A DNA stretch of 55,291 nt, from positions 120,871 to 176,161 of the forward strand of contig NZ_QEXL01000006.1 in NCBI RefSeq assembly GCF_003311635.1, read 5' to 3'. Under the pieces are notes generated by a model. It was not told where the DNA came from and searched no databases. It saw only the letters and a list, made by a program, of their open reading frames with translations. The number at the start of each line of letters is the position of its first letter. Position 1 is the stretch's first letter. The translations under genes and the position numbers were made by a program. The stretch comes from Novacetimonas cocois (GTDB taxonomy: Bacteria; Pseudomonadota; Alphaproteobacteria; Acetobacterales; Acetobacteraceae). This document shows positions 45,093-54,628 of the stretch, piece after piece.

Positions 45093-45123
45093 TCACGGAA
45101 CCTGATACGACTGGAGAGATGCC

Positions 45124-45696
45124 ATGCTCCTCTGGGCCGGATTGGGGAACCCCGAACCGGGGATGAGCCGGAATCGCCATAATGTCGGGTTCATGGCCGT
45201 TGACCGGATCGCCGAACGCCACGGGTTCGCCCCGTGGCGCAGGCGCTTTCGCGGCGAAGTCAGTGAGGGACGGATCGGACGGCACAAGGTGCTTCTGCTC
45301 AAACCGCTGACATATATGAACCTTTCAGGTGAAAGCGTTCAGCAGGCGGCGGCTTTTTACAAGCTGTCGATCGATGCTATTACGGCATTTCACGACGAAC
45401 TTGACCTTGCCCCCGGCCGTATCCGCGTCAAGCGCGGTGGCGGGGCGGCGGGACATAACGGGCTGCGGTCGATGGATCGCATGCTCGGCGCGCAGGATTA
45501 CTGGCGCGTGCGGATCGGCATCGGCCATCCCGGCAGCCGCGAACGGGTGACGGGACATGTGCTGGGCGATTTTTCGCGCGATGACCGGCTGTGGCTCGAT
45601 CCCATGCTCGACGCGCTGTCGGATACGGCAGCACTCCTTGCGGACGGGCAGCCGGAACTGTTCATGACCAGAATGGCCAGCCACACGGGGGAATAG
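45124..45696 (+). CDS. pth: peptidyl-tRNA hydrolase
   Basis: The 190-residue enzyme recycles tRNA from peptidyl-tRNA dropped by ribosomes. The catalytic and binding blocks are visible: WAGLGNPEPGMSRNRHNVGF (His), KPLTYMNLSGESV and HDELDLAPGRIRVKRGGGAAG with HNGLRSM. It follows rplY by 31 bases and ychF begins 4 bases after it. Confidence 0.97.
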   Translation: MLLWAGLGNPEPGMSRNRHNVGFMAVDRIAERHGFAPWRRRFRGEVSEGRIGRHKVLLLKPLTYMNLSGESVQQAAAFYKLSIDAITAFHDELDLAPGRIRVKRGGGAAGHNGLRSMDRMLGAQDYWRVRIGIGHPGSRERVTGHVLGDFSRDDRLWLDPMLDALSDTAALLADGQPELFMTRMASHTGE

Positions 45697-45700
45697 GGAT

Positions 45701-46795
45701 ATGGGCTTCAACTGCGGGATCGTGGGGCTGCCGAATGTCGGCAAGTCCACGCTGTTCAATGCCTTGACCGAAACGGCCTCGGCACAGGCGGCGAATTATC
45801 CCTTCTGCACCATCGAACCGAATGTCGGGCGCGTGGCGGTTCCCGATCCGCGCCTGGAAAAACTGGCGCAGATCGGCAAGTCCCAGAAAATCCTGCCGAC
45901 CAGCCTTGAATTCGTCGATATCGCCGGGCTGGTGCGCGGTGCGTCGCGGGGGGAGGGGCTGGGGAACCAGTTCCTTGCCAATATCCGCGAGGTGGATGCC
46001 ATCATCCACGTCCTGCGCTGTTTCGAGGATGACGATATCACGCATGTCGAAGGCGGGGTCGATCCCATCCGCGATGCGGAGATCATCGAAACCGAACTGA
46101 TGCTGGCGGACCTCGAGTCGCTGGAGAAGCGGATCGTCGCGCTCCAGAAAAAGGCGCGTGGCAATGACCGCGAGGCCGCAGCACAGGTCGAACTGATGGA
46201 ACCCCTGATCGAGGCGCTGCGGGAGGGGAAGCCCGCGCGTTCGGCCATTCCGGCCGGTCAGGAAGAGGCGGTGCGCCGTCTGAACCTGATGACGTCCAAG
46301 CCGGTGCTCTATGTCTGCAACGTGGACGAGGGATCGGCTGCGACCGGAAACGCATTTTCCGAACGAGTCCGTGCGCGGGCCGAGGCGGAAGGCGCGGCCA
46401 TGGTGGTCGTGTCCGCCGCGATCGAGGCCGAAGTCAGCCAGCTTGGCCCCGAAGACCGGGTCGAGTTCCTGGAGGGGCTGGGGCTGAGCGACAGCGGGCT
46501 GGATCGTGTGATCGCGGCGGGATATCGCCTGCTGGGCCTGCGTACCTATTTCACGGTCGGCCCGAAGGAAACGCGCGCATGGACCATCACGGCCGGGACG
46601 CGCGCCCCGCAGGCGGCCGCCGTCATTCACAATGACTTTGAACGCGGCTTCATCGCCTGCGAAACCGTTGCGTATGACGATTATATCCAGTGCAATGGCG
46701 AAGCCGGCGCAAAAGAGGCGGGCAAGCTGCGAATCGAGGGACGTGACTACGTGGTGCAGGATGGCGATGTCCTGCTGTTCCGTTTCAACGTCTGA
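45701..46795 (+). CDS. ychF: ribosome-associated ATPase YchF
   Basis: A 364-residue Obg-type protein that prefers ATP over GTP. It shows the P-loop [20 protein letters not shown], the [19 protein letters not shown] switch, the NVDE motif in place of NKxD, a helical hairpin region and the C-terminal TGS domain with [10 protein letters not shown]-like sequence. It binds ribosomes and responds to oxidative stress. It is coupled to pth. Confidence 0.96.
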   Translation: MGFNCGIVGLPNVGKSTLFNALTETASAQAANYPFCTIEPNVGRVAVPDPRLEKLAQIGKSQKILPTSLEFVDIAGLVRGASRGEGLGNQFLANIREVDAIIHVLRCFEDDDITHVEGGVDPIRDAEIIETELMLADLESLEKRIVALQKKARGNDREAAAQVELMEPLIEALREGKPARSAIPAGQEEAVRRLNLMTSKPVLYVCNVDEGSAATGNAFSERVRARAEAEGAAMVVVSAAIEAEVSQLGPEDRVEFLEGLGLSDSGLDRVIAAGYRLLGLRTYFTVGPKETRAWTITAGTRAPQAAAVIHNDFERGFIACETVAYDDYIQCNGEAGAKEAGKLRIEGRDYVVQDGDVLLFRFNV

Positions 46796-46857
46796 TCCGG
46801 CGGTTACGGCTGTCGGCGCCGGTTGCCGGCACACCGCATGAACAGGGAACCAAGGGC

Positions 46858-48165
46858 ATGAGCGCATCCGTAACATCCACGCCGGTGGATCATGCCCCCC
46901 GCGTCCCGGCGGCCCCGGATACGGCGATAACGGCGGTCGCGGACATGGCGCGGCGTGCCCGCGTCGCGGGACGCGTGCTGGGCCATGCCGGCGCGGAACA
47001 GCGTAATGCAGCCCTGTGCCATGCGGCGACGGCCCTGCGCGATGCCAGGGCGGAACTGCTGGCGGCGAATGCGCGTGATGTTGCGGCATTTTCGGGCGCT
47101 GCGTCGTTTCGCGACCGGCTGATCCTTGATGAAGCCCGGATCGAGGCCATGGCCCGGGGGCTGGAGGATGTCGCGAAGCTGCCTGACCCGCTGGGACGGG
47201 TCCTGGCGGAATGGACGCGGCCCAACGGACTGAAGATACGGCGTGTCGCCACCCCGGTGGGGGTGATCGGCATGATTTATGAAAGCCGCCCCAATGTCGG
47301 CGCGGATGCCGCCGCCCTGTGCATCAAGTCGGGGAACGCGGTGATCCTGCGTGGCGGATCCGACAGCATCAACAGCGCGCGCGTGATCCATGCGGCGATG
47401 CAGGCGGGCCTGCGCGCGGCGGGCCTGCCGGTCGATGCGGTGCAGATCCCGCCCGACACCGACCGTCGCCATGTCGCGGACATGCTGGCGGCATCGGGCC
47501 TGATCGATCTGCTGATCCCGCGCGGGGGCAAGTCACTGGTCGAGCGTGTCTGCCGGGAGGCCCGGGTGCCGGTCCTGTCCCATGCCGAAGGGCTGTGCCA
47601 CACCTATGTCCATGCCGCCGCCGATCTGGAAATGGCGCGGCGCATTGTCCTGAATGCCAAGATGCGGCGCACGGGGATCTGCGGCGCGACGGAGACGCTG
47701 CTGATCGATAACGCGATCGCGCCGGTCCTGCTGCCCGGACTGGTGGAGGATCTGGCGACAGAGGGCTGCACGTTCCGCGCCGATGCGCGCGCGCGCGCCA
47801 TCGTGCCGGACCTGCCCCCCGCGACGGAGCAGGATTTCGCCACGGAATGGCTGGATGCGGTCATGTCCATCGCCGTGGTGGACGGGGTGGACGATGCGCT
47901 GGCCCATATCGTGCGCTATGGCAGTTCCCATACCGAGGCGATCATTACCGAGGATGAAGCCGTGGCCACCCGTTTCCTTAACGAAACGGACAGCGCGGTG
48001 GTCATGTGGAATGCCTCCACCCAGTTCTGCGACGGGGGGGAGTTCGGCTTCGGCGCGGAAATCGGGATTGCGACCGGCCGTTTCCATGCCCGTGGTCCCG
48101 TCGGGCTGGAGCAGCTGACCACCTTCCGTTACGAGGTGTTCGGCAACGGACAGGTCCGTCCCTGA
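46858..48165 (+). CDS. proA: glutamate-5-semialdehyde dehydrogenase
   Basis: The 435-residue enzyme reduces glutamyl phosphate to glutamate semialdehyde in proline synthesis. Motifs include [61 protein letters not shown] (catalytic Cys) and [19 protein letters not shown]. proB does not lie upstream in the window; nadD follows after nine bases. Confidence 0.97.
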   Translation: MSASVTSTPVDHAPRVPAAPDTAITAVADMARRARVAGRVLGHAGAEQRNAALCHAATALRDARAELLAANARDVAAFSGAASFRDRLILDEARIEAMARGLEDVAKLPDPLGRVLAEWTRPNGLKIRRVATPVGVIGMIYESRPNVGADAAALCIKSGNAVILRGGSDSINSARVIHAAMQAGLRAAGLPVDAVQIPPDTDRRHVADMLAASGLIDLLIPRGGKSLVERVCREARVPVLSHAEGLCHTYVHAAADLEMARRIVLNAKMRRTGICGATETLLIDNAIAPVLLPGLVEDLATEGCTFRADARARAIVPDLPPATEQDFATEWLDAVMSIAVVDGVDDALAHIVRYGSSHTEAIITEDEAVATRFLNETDSAVVMWNASTQFCDGGEFGFGAEIGIATGRFHARGPVGLEQLTTFRYEVFGNGQVRP

Positions 48166-48174
48166 TACATTCCG

Positions 48175-48801
48175 ATGGGGGCGTCTTCTTCCACGATTCC
48201 CGTGCATGGCGACCGCAGGCGCGCGTGTATCGGGCTGCTGGGTGGTTCGTTCAACCCGATTCACGAGGGACATATACAGCTGGCCTGTCGCGCGTTGCGG
48301 CAGCTTGGCCTCGATCAGGTATGGCTTCTGGTGTCGCCGGGAAATCCGCTGAAGCCGGTGGCGGGCATGGCGCCGGCATCGCAGCGGCTGGAACAGGCCC
48401 GCAGGCGTGTCGCGCCATTCGGGCGACGGATCATCGCCACGGATATCGAAAGCCGCATGGGAACCCGCTATACCGTCGATACGATTACACAGTTGCGGCA
48501 ACGTTTTCCCCGCGCGCACTTTGTATGGCTGATGGGGGCGGACGGACTGGCGCAGATGGCGCGCTGGCGGCGATGGAAACGCATCATGAAGCTGGTGCCG
48601 ATCGCGATCCTGCCCCGGCCCGGATACAATCCGGCGGCATTGCACGGGCGGGTCGCGCGGTACATGGCATCGTGGCGACGTCCCGCGCGCGAGGCGCCGG
48701 TACTGGCGCGGCAGGGAGGATGCGTATGGGTCTTTCTTCCCGCGCCGCAGAACGCTATATCAGCGACAGAAATACGTGCATCGGGCCGAGGCCCGGCCTG
48801 A
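48175..48801 (+). CDS. nadD: nicotinate-nucleotide adenylyltransferase
   Basis: The 208-residue enzyme adenylates nicotinate mononucleotide to deamido-NAD, the substrate of NadE (16.6 kb). It has the nucleotidyltransferase motif IGLLGGSFNPIHEGHIQLA and the C-terminal ISATEIR (with SGRG following). It sits in the alphaproteobacterial proA-nadD-rsfS-rlmH order. Confidence 0.96.
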   Translation: MGASSSTIPVHGDRRRACIGLLGGSFNPIHEGHIQLACRALRQLGLDQVWLLVSPGNPLKPVAGMAPASQRLEQARRRVAPFGRRIIATDIESRMGTRYTVDTITQLRQRFPRAHFVWLMGADGLAQMARWRRWKRIMKLVPIAILPRPGYNPAALHGRVARYMASWRRPAREAPVLARQGGCVWVFLPAPQNAISATEIRASGRGPA

Positions 48802-48894
48802 TCATGTCCGGGGACATGCGCAGGCACCCCGACAGGAGTGAGAGCCATCATCAGGAAGCCTTCAGCCGAAACGGGTGCAAAACGCCGTACGGGC

Positions 48895-49380
48895 ATGAAA
48901 ACCGCAGGCGCATCGGTTGCCCCCCTGGGCAGCGCGGTTACGGCGCCGGGAACCCCACGCAAGAAAGCGGCCGTCGCAGGTCCTGTCGCATCCGGACGGC
49001 GCGAGCCGGTGAATGATCCGATGGTCGATACCTATCTGGAAATCATCACGAACAGCCTTTCCGATGATAAGGGAGAGGATATCGTGGTGCTCGACCTGAC
49101 GGGGCGTGCCGCGTTTGCCGACCGGATGGTGATCGCCACCGGCCTTGCCGACCGTCAGATCACGGCCATGGCCTCCCATATCGAACGCAAGCTGCGCGAG
49201 GTAGGGCTGAAGCGTGTCCTGATCGAGGGCGCGAATGGCTCCGACTGGGTGCTGATTGACGCGGGCGACATCATTGTCCACCTGTTTAAGGCCGAAGCCC
49301 GCGCCATGTATGGCCTGGAACGGATGTGGGGCAAGGAACTGGATGTCCCGCCAGAGGAATCTGCCGAACCGCTGGGCTAG
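48895..49380 (+). CDS. rsfS: ribosomal silencing factor RsfS
   Basis: The RsfS/DUF143 fold begins near DTYLEIITNSLSDDKGEDIV and includes LTGRAAFADRMVIATGLADR and VLIEGANGSDWVLIDAGDII with HLFKAEARAMYGLERMW. It binds L14 and blocks subunit joining in poor growth. The first 40 residues are a basic Ala/Pro-rich extension; a GTG at 48838 would lengthen it by 19 residues, and neither start has a clear ribosome-binding site. rlmH follows after six bases. Confidence 0.93.
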   Translation: MKTAGASVAPLGSAVTAPGTPRKKAAVAGPVASGRREPVNDPMVDTYLEIITNSLSDDKGEDIVVLDLTGRAAFADRMVIATGLADRQITAMASHIERKLREVGLKRVLIEGANGSDWVLIDAGDIIVHLFKAEARAMYGLERMWGKELDVPPEESAEPLG

Positions 49381-49386
49381 GTAGCC

Positions 49387-49848
49387 TTGCTGCACATGAT
49401 CGCCATCGGGCGGATGAAGGATCGGGTCGAAAAGGATCTGTTCAGTCGTTACGCCGAACGTCTTTCGCCGCGCCTCAGGCTGACGGAACTGCCTGAGGGA
49501 CGCGGGGCGACGGCGGAAATCAAGCGACGGGAGGGGCAGGCCCTGTTGGCGGCACTGCCGACGCGGGCGCATGTGGTGGCAATGGACGAAGGGGGACGGG
49601 CCCATGACAGCCTGTCCTTCGCCCGGGCGCTGGAACGCTGGATGGGTCTGTCGCGGCCGATCTGTTTCCTGATCGGTGGCGCGGAAGGGCTGGACAGCTG
49701 CGTTATGGAACGTGCCGACGATACGCTGTCGCTGGGACCGATGACATGGCCGCACATGCTGGTGCGCGGGTTGCTGGCGGAACAGTTATACCGTGCGCGT
49801 GCCATTGCAACGGGCCATCCCTATCACCGCGCGGGACGGCCGGGCTGA
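49387..49848 (+). CDS. rlmH: 23S rRNA pseudouridine-1915 N3-methyltransferase
   Basis: A 153-residue SPOUT methyltransferase: [20 protein letters not shown] at the start, [20 protein letters not shown] with the SAM knot, and [12 protein letters not shown]-like end with [10 protein letters not shown]. The TTG at 49387 is preferred because the N-terminal residues before ATG 49396 match the family and AGGT lies upstream; the ATG is the alternative. A repeat element starts at its stop. Confidence 0.95.
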   Translation: MLHMIAIGRMKDRVEKDLFSRYAERLSPRLRLTELPEGRGATAEIKRREGQALLAALPTRAHVVAMDEGGRAHDSLSFARALERWMGLSRPICFLIGGAEGLDSCVMERADDTLSLGPMTWPHMLVRGLLAEQLYRARAIATGHPYHRAGRPG

Positions 49849-49984
49849 TTGAGAAACCCTTGAAATCATAAAAGTTTTTGGTGAAGCTTTTTTACAAAAA
49901 GCTTCGAAAAGACGCCGCCTTTTTCCAAAAAAGGCGGCACCCAAAAACTTTTATGATTATCGGAAGGTTGTTTTCAAACAGTCC
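49846..49984. repeat. dispersed palindromic element, copy C (best preserved fold)
   Basis: About 139 bp between converging rlmH and the CHAP gene. A perfect 16-bp stem (tcataaaagtttttgg at 49866-49881, complement at 49941-49956) encloses two hairpins, 49883-49905 (gaagctttt.../aaaagcttc) and 49914-49938 (gccgcct/aggcggc). The right end is ttttcaaacagtcc (49971-49984); the left terminal repeat is degenerate. The A and B copies align with it. Confidence 0.8.
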
Positions 49985-50036
49985 TAAAGGCTTCTTTCCG
50001 CCCGGGCCATGAAGATCCGGCCAGAAAGGTCAGACC

Positions 50037-50810
50037 TTATTCCCAGGAACGGTTCGGCGCGTCATCATCAAAGGCGAGGGAAGAGGAAGCCGACGAAACG
50101 GGTTCAGGCGCTTCCGCGATTTCGGTCGTGGTGCTGTGACGGCCCTTGCGGCTGGAAACCGGCGTGCGGGCGATTTCCTGATCCGCGGCGGCGGTCATCA
50201 TGCCCGACATCGGGCTGCTCAGGCTGCGGCCATTGCCGTCCGGACGGCCGTAAATGAAGCCATAGGTGGGATAGATGCTGCCGAACGAGCCATTGCGGCT
50301 GTTCAGGGCAACGCGCACTGCAGACCAGTCATTATTGGGCGACACGTCAATGACGGGAACATTCCGGCTTACGCCGCGTTGCCCCCAGTGTGACTGGTCG
50401 ATGATGATCGTACGGCTGTCCACCAATTGCCGGACAACGGCGACATGGCCGAGGGGCATGCGACGCGTGGCGCGGAAGTTCAGGACGCTGCCTTCCTCAG
50501 GCATGTTCCCGCGGGCATAGCGGCCTGCCGCGTTGTGCCACCAGTCGGCGGCGTTGCCGCGTATCATGACGCTTGATGCGCTTTTGGCGAAGGCCACGCA
50601 CTGGATGACATGGCCACCTTCATGATGCCAGTGGCGATAGGTGGCCGCATGACGGATGGCAGTGGTGTGATGCGTGGTGGCAGAGGTATGCGTAACGCGC
50701 GTGGCAGAGTGGCGAACGGTGCGCGCCTGCGTCGTGCCGGAAAGCATCAACCCGAAAGAGGCTGTAAGAACGGATAGGTATAAGCCACGCTTCAGACTGC
50801 CGATCCGCAT
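50037..50810 (-). CDS. secreted CHAP-domain hydrolase
   Basis: A 257-residue protein with a signal peptide (residues 1-29, cleavage near TQA). A His/Thr-rich stretch follows (about 33-67). The CHAP domain has catalytic Cys71 (GGHVIQCVAFAKSASS) and His122 (RMPLGHVAVVRQL), and includes RGNAADWWHNAAGRYARG. Such enzymes cut peptidoglycan amide bonds. The C-terminal 60 residues are low-complexity. The start at 50810 follows GGAG. It converges on rlmH across the repeat element. Confidence 0.92.
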   Translation of the reverse strand: MRIGSLKRGLYLSVLTASFGLMLSGTTQARTVRHSATRVTHTSATTHHTTAIRHAATYRHWHHEGGHVIQCVAFAKSASSVMIRGNAADWWHNAAGRYARGNMPEEGSVLNFRATRRMPLGHVAVVRQLVDSRTIIIDQSHWGQRGVSRNVPVIDVSPNNDWSAVRVALNSRNGSFGSIYPTYGFIYGRPDGNGRSLSSPMSGMMTAAADQEIARTPVSSRKGRHSTTTEIAEAPEPVSSASSSLAFDDDAPNRSWE

Positions 50811-51139
50811 ACTCTTAAAGTCTCCGCCTCTGGGTTGTGCCGTAAGGGGGCATTCGCATCCCGCTCCTGTGAAGTAGCAAGCTGTTTGCAATCCTGACAA
50901 GCCTGAGCGGCACATCTGGATCGGGAGTCAGTCAGTTTTCGCAGAATGACCCAGCCAAAAAGAAAAAATAGGAATTAATTCCTTATTCGGACTAAAAACA
51001 TCTGCTTTTTCTGGCGATTTTCACATCTTTATGTCTTGAGTCGCACCAGCGACAGATCAGCATGTAGAAACAAAGAGTGGCATAAATGTGACAGTTGATT
51101 CGCGCCACGCCACCCTTCGTTCCGGCCTGCGAACGCGGC
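50811..51139. other. AT-rich upstream region of the CHAP gene
   Basis: This 329-bp region lies upstream of the CHAP gene and downstream of ridA on the minus strand. It contains the 12-bp palindrome ggaattaattcc (50971-50982) in an AT-rich tract. It should carry the CHAP gene promoter. I see no gene or RNA. Confidence 0.5.
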
Positions 51140-51490
51140 TTATTTCGTGCAGACGATCATGATTTCGACGCGCACGTCGGGGTGGGCCATCTTGGCTTCG
51201 ACGCAGGCGCGGGCAGGGGCGCCGCCCTTGGGCAGCCATGCGCTCCAGACCTTGTTCATGGCGTCGCGTTCGGTGATGTCCTTCAGCCAGATCTGGGCCT
51301 GCAGCAGGCGGGTGTTGTCGGTGCCATGGGCCTCCAGCGCGGCATCGATCTGTTCCAGCACGTCCTTGGTCTGCGCGGTGATGTCGGCGGACAGGTCACG
51401 GGCGACGAATCCCTGCGTGAAGAGGAAGCCGTGATATTCGACGACCTTCGACAGGATGTCGTTCGATTCGCTGCGGATAATCTTGCTCAT
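51140..51490 (-). CDS. RidA family protein (second of two)
   Basis: The 116-residue protein has the standard RidA length and features FTQGFVARDLSADITAQTKD, LLQAQIWLKDITERDAMNKV and GGAPARACVEAKMAHPDVRV ending EIMIVCTK. The conserved Arg (PARACV) that binds the imine carboxylate is present. It is a different subgroup from the longer one at 9.3 kb. The start at 51490 follows GGGAA. Confidence 0.93.
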   Translation of the reverse strand: MSKIIRSESNDILSKVVEYHGFLFTQGFVARDLSADITAQTKDVLEQIDAALEAHGTDNTRLLQAQIWLKDITERDAMNKVWSAWLPKGGAPARACVEAKMAHPDVRVEIMIVCTK

Positions 51491-51572
51491 GATCATTATT
51501 CCCATGTGAAGAAGGAATGTTTCCGGAAAACCGTCCGGTCGCGGGTCCTGTGTGCCATGACCGGCAGGCAGG

Positions 51573-52211
51573 TCAAGACGGCAATGACAGGCGCGAAAAC
51601 TGCTCCAGCCGATCAGGCGTGTCGAAGTCGAGGTGTATTTCCTCGCCCGCCGGTAACCGTAGCAGGTCCCTTTCGTGCTGGCGCAGCAATCCGCGCGCGC
51701 CCTCGTCCCCCGTCAGGCCCAGCAGGGACGGGAACATCCGCCTGTCCCACAGGACAGGGTTTCCGCGACGTCCCCCATGCGTGACGACAACCGCCGGGGG
51801 ATGATGCGCCTGATGGGCGGCGATCATACGATCCAGCAGCGCCGTCGGGATCAGGGGCATGTCACCCAGGCAGATCAGGGCGCCCGTTGCCCCATCTGCC
51901 TGTGCCGCCATGATTCCGGCCCGCAGGGTGGCGGACAGGCCCCGTTCGTGGTCGGGCGCGATGACAAAGCTGGGGGCAGGCCGGCCGGAAAGCGCGTGGG
52001 ACCGGATCGCATGGCGGATCTCGTCCGCGCGATGGCCCAGCACGACGACGACACGTCCCACTCTGCCTGCCTGTATCCGGCGCACGGTCGTGGCAATCAT
52101 CGGAATGCCGTCGGTATCGCGGGCCAGCAGCTTGTGCCGGGGGGCCGTCCGGCGCGACAGGCCCGCCGCCAGAACGATGGCGTCAATGCCGTCGGGATGA
52201 CGTGCGGTCAT
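51573..52211 (-). CDS. mocA: MocA-like molybdenum cofactor nucleotidyltransferase
   Basis: A 212-residue NTP-transferase: AIVLAAGLSRRTAPRHKLLA at the N-terminus, VVVVLGHRADEI and ALICLGDMPLIPTALLDRMI, with GGRRGNPVLWDRRMF. It would attach CMP (or GMP) to molybdopterin for xanthine-dehydrogenase-type enzymes. It overlaps the xdhC gene by four bases (ATGA). The target enzyme is not in this window. Confidence 0.92.
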   Translation of the reverse strand: MTARHPDGIDAIVLAAGLSRRTAPRHKLLARDTDGIPMIATTVRRIQAGRVGRVVVVLGHRADEIRHAIRSHALSGRPAPSFVIAPDHERGLSATLRAGIMAAQADGATGALICLGDMPLIPTALLDRMIAAHQAHHPPAVVVTHGGRRGNPVLWDRRMFPSLLGLTGDEGARGLLRQHERDLLRLPAGEEIHLDFDTPDRLEQFSRLSLPS

Positions 52212-53305
52212 ATCCAGCCGGGATGGTGGCCCAGCGGCGCATTACGGCGCACGGCGACAATTTCCGCCAGAATCGACAGCGCGATTTCCGCAGCCCCCAC
52301 CGCGCCGATCGCCAGCCCGACCGGGCCATGGATACGGCGAGTCTGTTCATCGGAAAATCCGTCCTCCTTCAGCCGCGCCAGACGGGAGGCCTGCGTCTTG
52401 CGCGAGCCGAGGGCACCGATATAGAAGGCCGCCCCCCGCAGGGCATGGCGCAGGGTGGGATCATCCAGCTTGGCGTCGTGGGTCAGCGTGACGATCGCGG
52501 TCTGGTTGTCGATATGCAGGCTGTCCAGCGCCTCGTCCGGCCACTGCGTGTCCAGCGTGATGCCGGGGAAGCGGTCGGCCGTGGCAAGCTGCGTGCGCGG
52601 GTCGATCACCGTCACCGCGAACCCCGCCGTCTGCGCCATCGGCGCCAGCACCTGCGCGATATGCACCGCGCCGACGATCATCAGTCGTGGCTGCATCGGA
52701 ATCAGGTGAAGGAACCATTCCTCTGCCTGCGTGTCGATATGTCGCAGGCTGCGACCGGTATGGAACGCCTGCCGCGCGCTTTCGGACAGGGAGGCGACAT
52801 GGCCGGAATCTTCGGGAAGGCAGTCAGGTGCCTGCAGGCCCGCATCGCCACAGGTCAGGACGATATGCCTGCCGTCAGACAGGCGCGTGGCCAGAAGCAC
52901 GGGCTGGCGTGCCTGTCGCAGGGCCGACAGCCGTTCAAGCAGCGCCAGTTCCAGCGTGCCGGTCGGCCTTTCGGGCGTGCTGATCGATTCGACATAAACA
53001 TCCAGCAGGCCGCCACAGGCCAGTCCGACGGACCATGCATCCTCGCTGGAGACACCATAGGACAGGCTGCGTGGTCGGCCGTCCTGCATGACTTCGGCCG
53101 CTTCCGCGATGACCGCACCCTCCACGCAGCCGCCGCTGACCGATCCCTCGATCCGTCCGGTTGCGCTGACCGCCATCATGCTGCCTGCGGGCCGTGGCGA
53201 ACTGCCCCAAGTGGAGGTCACGCAGGCCAGTGCGGCGGCCTGTCCGGCGCGCGCCCATGCGATGGCAAGGTCGAGTGGATCGTGGGAGGTGAGGGTCTGT
53301 GTCAT
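52208..53305 (-). CDS. xdhC: XdhC-type molybdenum-hydroxylase maturation factor
   Basis: The 365-residue protein has the XdhC/CoxI N-terminal motif LACVTSTWGSSPRPAGSMMA with GSVSGGCVEGAVI (Cys) and a Rossmann-like C-terminal domain with LMIVGAVHIAQVLAPMAQTA, AFYIGALGSRKTQ and RIHGPVGLAIGAVGAAEIAL. XdhC binds the molybdenum cofactor and inserts it, often after sulfuration. It is coupled to the downstream mocA-like gene. Confidence 0.95.
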   Translation of the reverse strand: MTQTLTSHDPLDLAIAWARAGQAAALACVTSTWGSSPRPAGSMMAVSATGRIEGSVSGGCVEGAVIAEAAEVMQDGRPRSLSYGVSSEDAWSVGLACGGLLDVYVESISTPERPTGTLELALLERLSALRQARQPVLLATRLSDGRHIVLTCGDAGLQAPDCLPEDSGHVASLSESARQAFHTGRSLRHIDTQAEEWFLHLIPMQPRLMIVGAVHIAQVLAPMAQTAGFAVTVIDPRTQLATADRFPGITLDTQWPDEALDSLHIDNQTAIVTLTHDAKLDDPTLRHALRGAAFYIGALGSRKTQASRLARLKEDGFSDEQTRRIHGPVGLAIGAVGAAEIALSILAEIVAVRRNAPLGHHPGWI

Positions 53306-53454
53306 GGCAGGGCTACTCGATCAGCACGGATATGGACGCGCCACCCGCTGGAAAAACCGAGCGTCCATATCTATCTGACAGCGGGTGTGTTCGCAAACGC
53401 GTGAAGTCTGTCATGTGTAACGCGTTTCATTCCATATCAAGGAGCTGACATTTC

Positions 53455-53835
53455 ATGAGCTATATTGATCCCGTCTGGTATGTCGTGGCTGACAGCCTGC
53501 ATGCGCGTATCCTCAAGCATGGGGAACACGGGCTGGCGACCATCGCCCACCTCAAGAGCGATGACGCAAAAGGCCCCGAAGCACCCCGCGACGGCGCCTA
53601 TGGCAAGGTGATTGCCGCGTATCTGAACGATGCGGTGCGCAAGAAGGAAGCCGTGGGCCTGGCGATTGCCGCGCCGGGCGAGGTGATGCACCAGATCACC
53701 GCCCATCTGGACGTTGAGTCGCGTCCCGCCGTGGTCAAGACGGTGGACAAGGACCTGACCAATATTCCCGATCATAACCTTGCCTCCCATTTCGATATTC
53801 CCGCAACGGGATGGCCGCTGCCCAAAATCCGTTAA
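53455..53835 (+). CDS. host-attachment-family (baeRF-like) protein
   Basis: The 126-residue protein fits the host-attachment protein family, related to archaeo-eukaryotic release factors: WYVVADSLHARILKHGEHGL, then AVGLAIAAPGEVMHQITAHL and VVKTVDKDLTNIPDHNLASH. A good AAGGAG-like site precedes the ATG at 53455. The name comes from a plant-attachment phenotype; the true role here is unknown. Confidence 0.85.
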   Translation: MSYIDPVWYVVADSLHARILKHGEHGLATIAHLKSDDAKGPEAPRDGAYGKVIAAYLNDAVRKKEAVGLAIAAPGEVMHQITAHLDVESRPAVVKTVDKDLTNIPDHNLASHFDIPATGWPLPKIR

Positions 53836-53926
53836 TAAACGGTTGATAAACGATGGTCCCGTCCGCCGGTTTGTGGCTCAATGACGGGATCATCCGCCCA
53901 TCGGGATTGCAAGGAGTAGTAATGAG

Positions 53927-54595
53927 ATGTCGCAGCCATCCTCACTCGCGCTGGAAGTTGTCCCGGTTACGGCATTTGCACAGAACTGCTCCATCCTGTG
54001 GGACCGCCGTTCGCGCCATGCGATCGTCGTGGACCCGGGGGGGGATGTCCCCCGTCTGCTGAAGGTGATCGCGGACAGGAACCTGACGGTGGATGCAATC
54101 CTCCTGACGCACGGCCATCTCGATCACGCGGGCGGCGCGGATGCCCTGCGCGATGAGCTGACGGCACGTCAGGACGGCCATCAGGTTCCGCTGATCGGGC
54201 CGGATGCGCGCGATGACTTTCTCCTCTCCAGCATCACGCAGCAGGCCGCGCGCTTTGGCGTGGAGGGAATGCAGGATGCCCATGTGGATCGTTTCGTGAC
54301 CGATGGGGAACGGCTCGACCTGCTCGGGCATGAATTCCAGGTGCTGCATGTGCCGGGCCATACGCCGGGGCATGTCGTGTTTTTCGATCCGCAGGCTCGC
54401 TTTGCCTTTGTCGGCGATACCCTTTTTCAGGGATCGGTGGGCCGCACCGATTTTCCCTATGGCGATGCCGATGTCCTGAAGGAGGCGATCGTGCGGCAAT
54501 TGCTTCCGCTGGGGGATGATGTCACGATCCTGCCCGGTCATGGACCGGCCACGACGATCGGGGCAGAACGGCAGGGGAACCTCTTTCTGCGCTGA
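53927..54595 (+). CDS. MBL-fold metallo-hydrolase, glyoxalase II-like
   Basis: A 222-residue metallo-beta-lactamase-fold hydrolase: THGHLDHAGG (zinc ligands), HVPGHTPGHVVFFDPQARFA, FVGDTLFQGSVGRTDFPYGD and ILPGHGPATTIGAER. It is close to the YcbL/GloB group that hydrolyses glutathione thioesters. AAGGAG is ten bases upstream of the ATG at 53927. A DUF192 gene follows 33 bases later. Confidence 0.93.
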   Translation: MSQPSSLALEVVPVTAFAQNCSILWDRRSRHAIVVDPGGDVPRLLKVIADRNLTVDAILLTHGHLDHAGGADALRDELTARQDGHQVPLIGPDARDDFLLSSITQQAARFGVEGMQDAHVDRFVTDGERLDLLGHEFQVLHVPGHTPGHVVFFDPQARFAFVGDTLFQGSVGRTDFPYGDADVLKEAIVRQLLPLGDDVTILPGHGPATTIGAERQGNLFLR

Positions 54596-54628
54596 TCCCT
54601 GCGGGCTGTTTAGCTGGAGAGAGAATCT

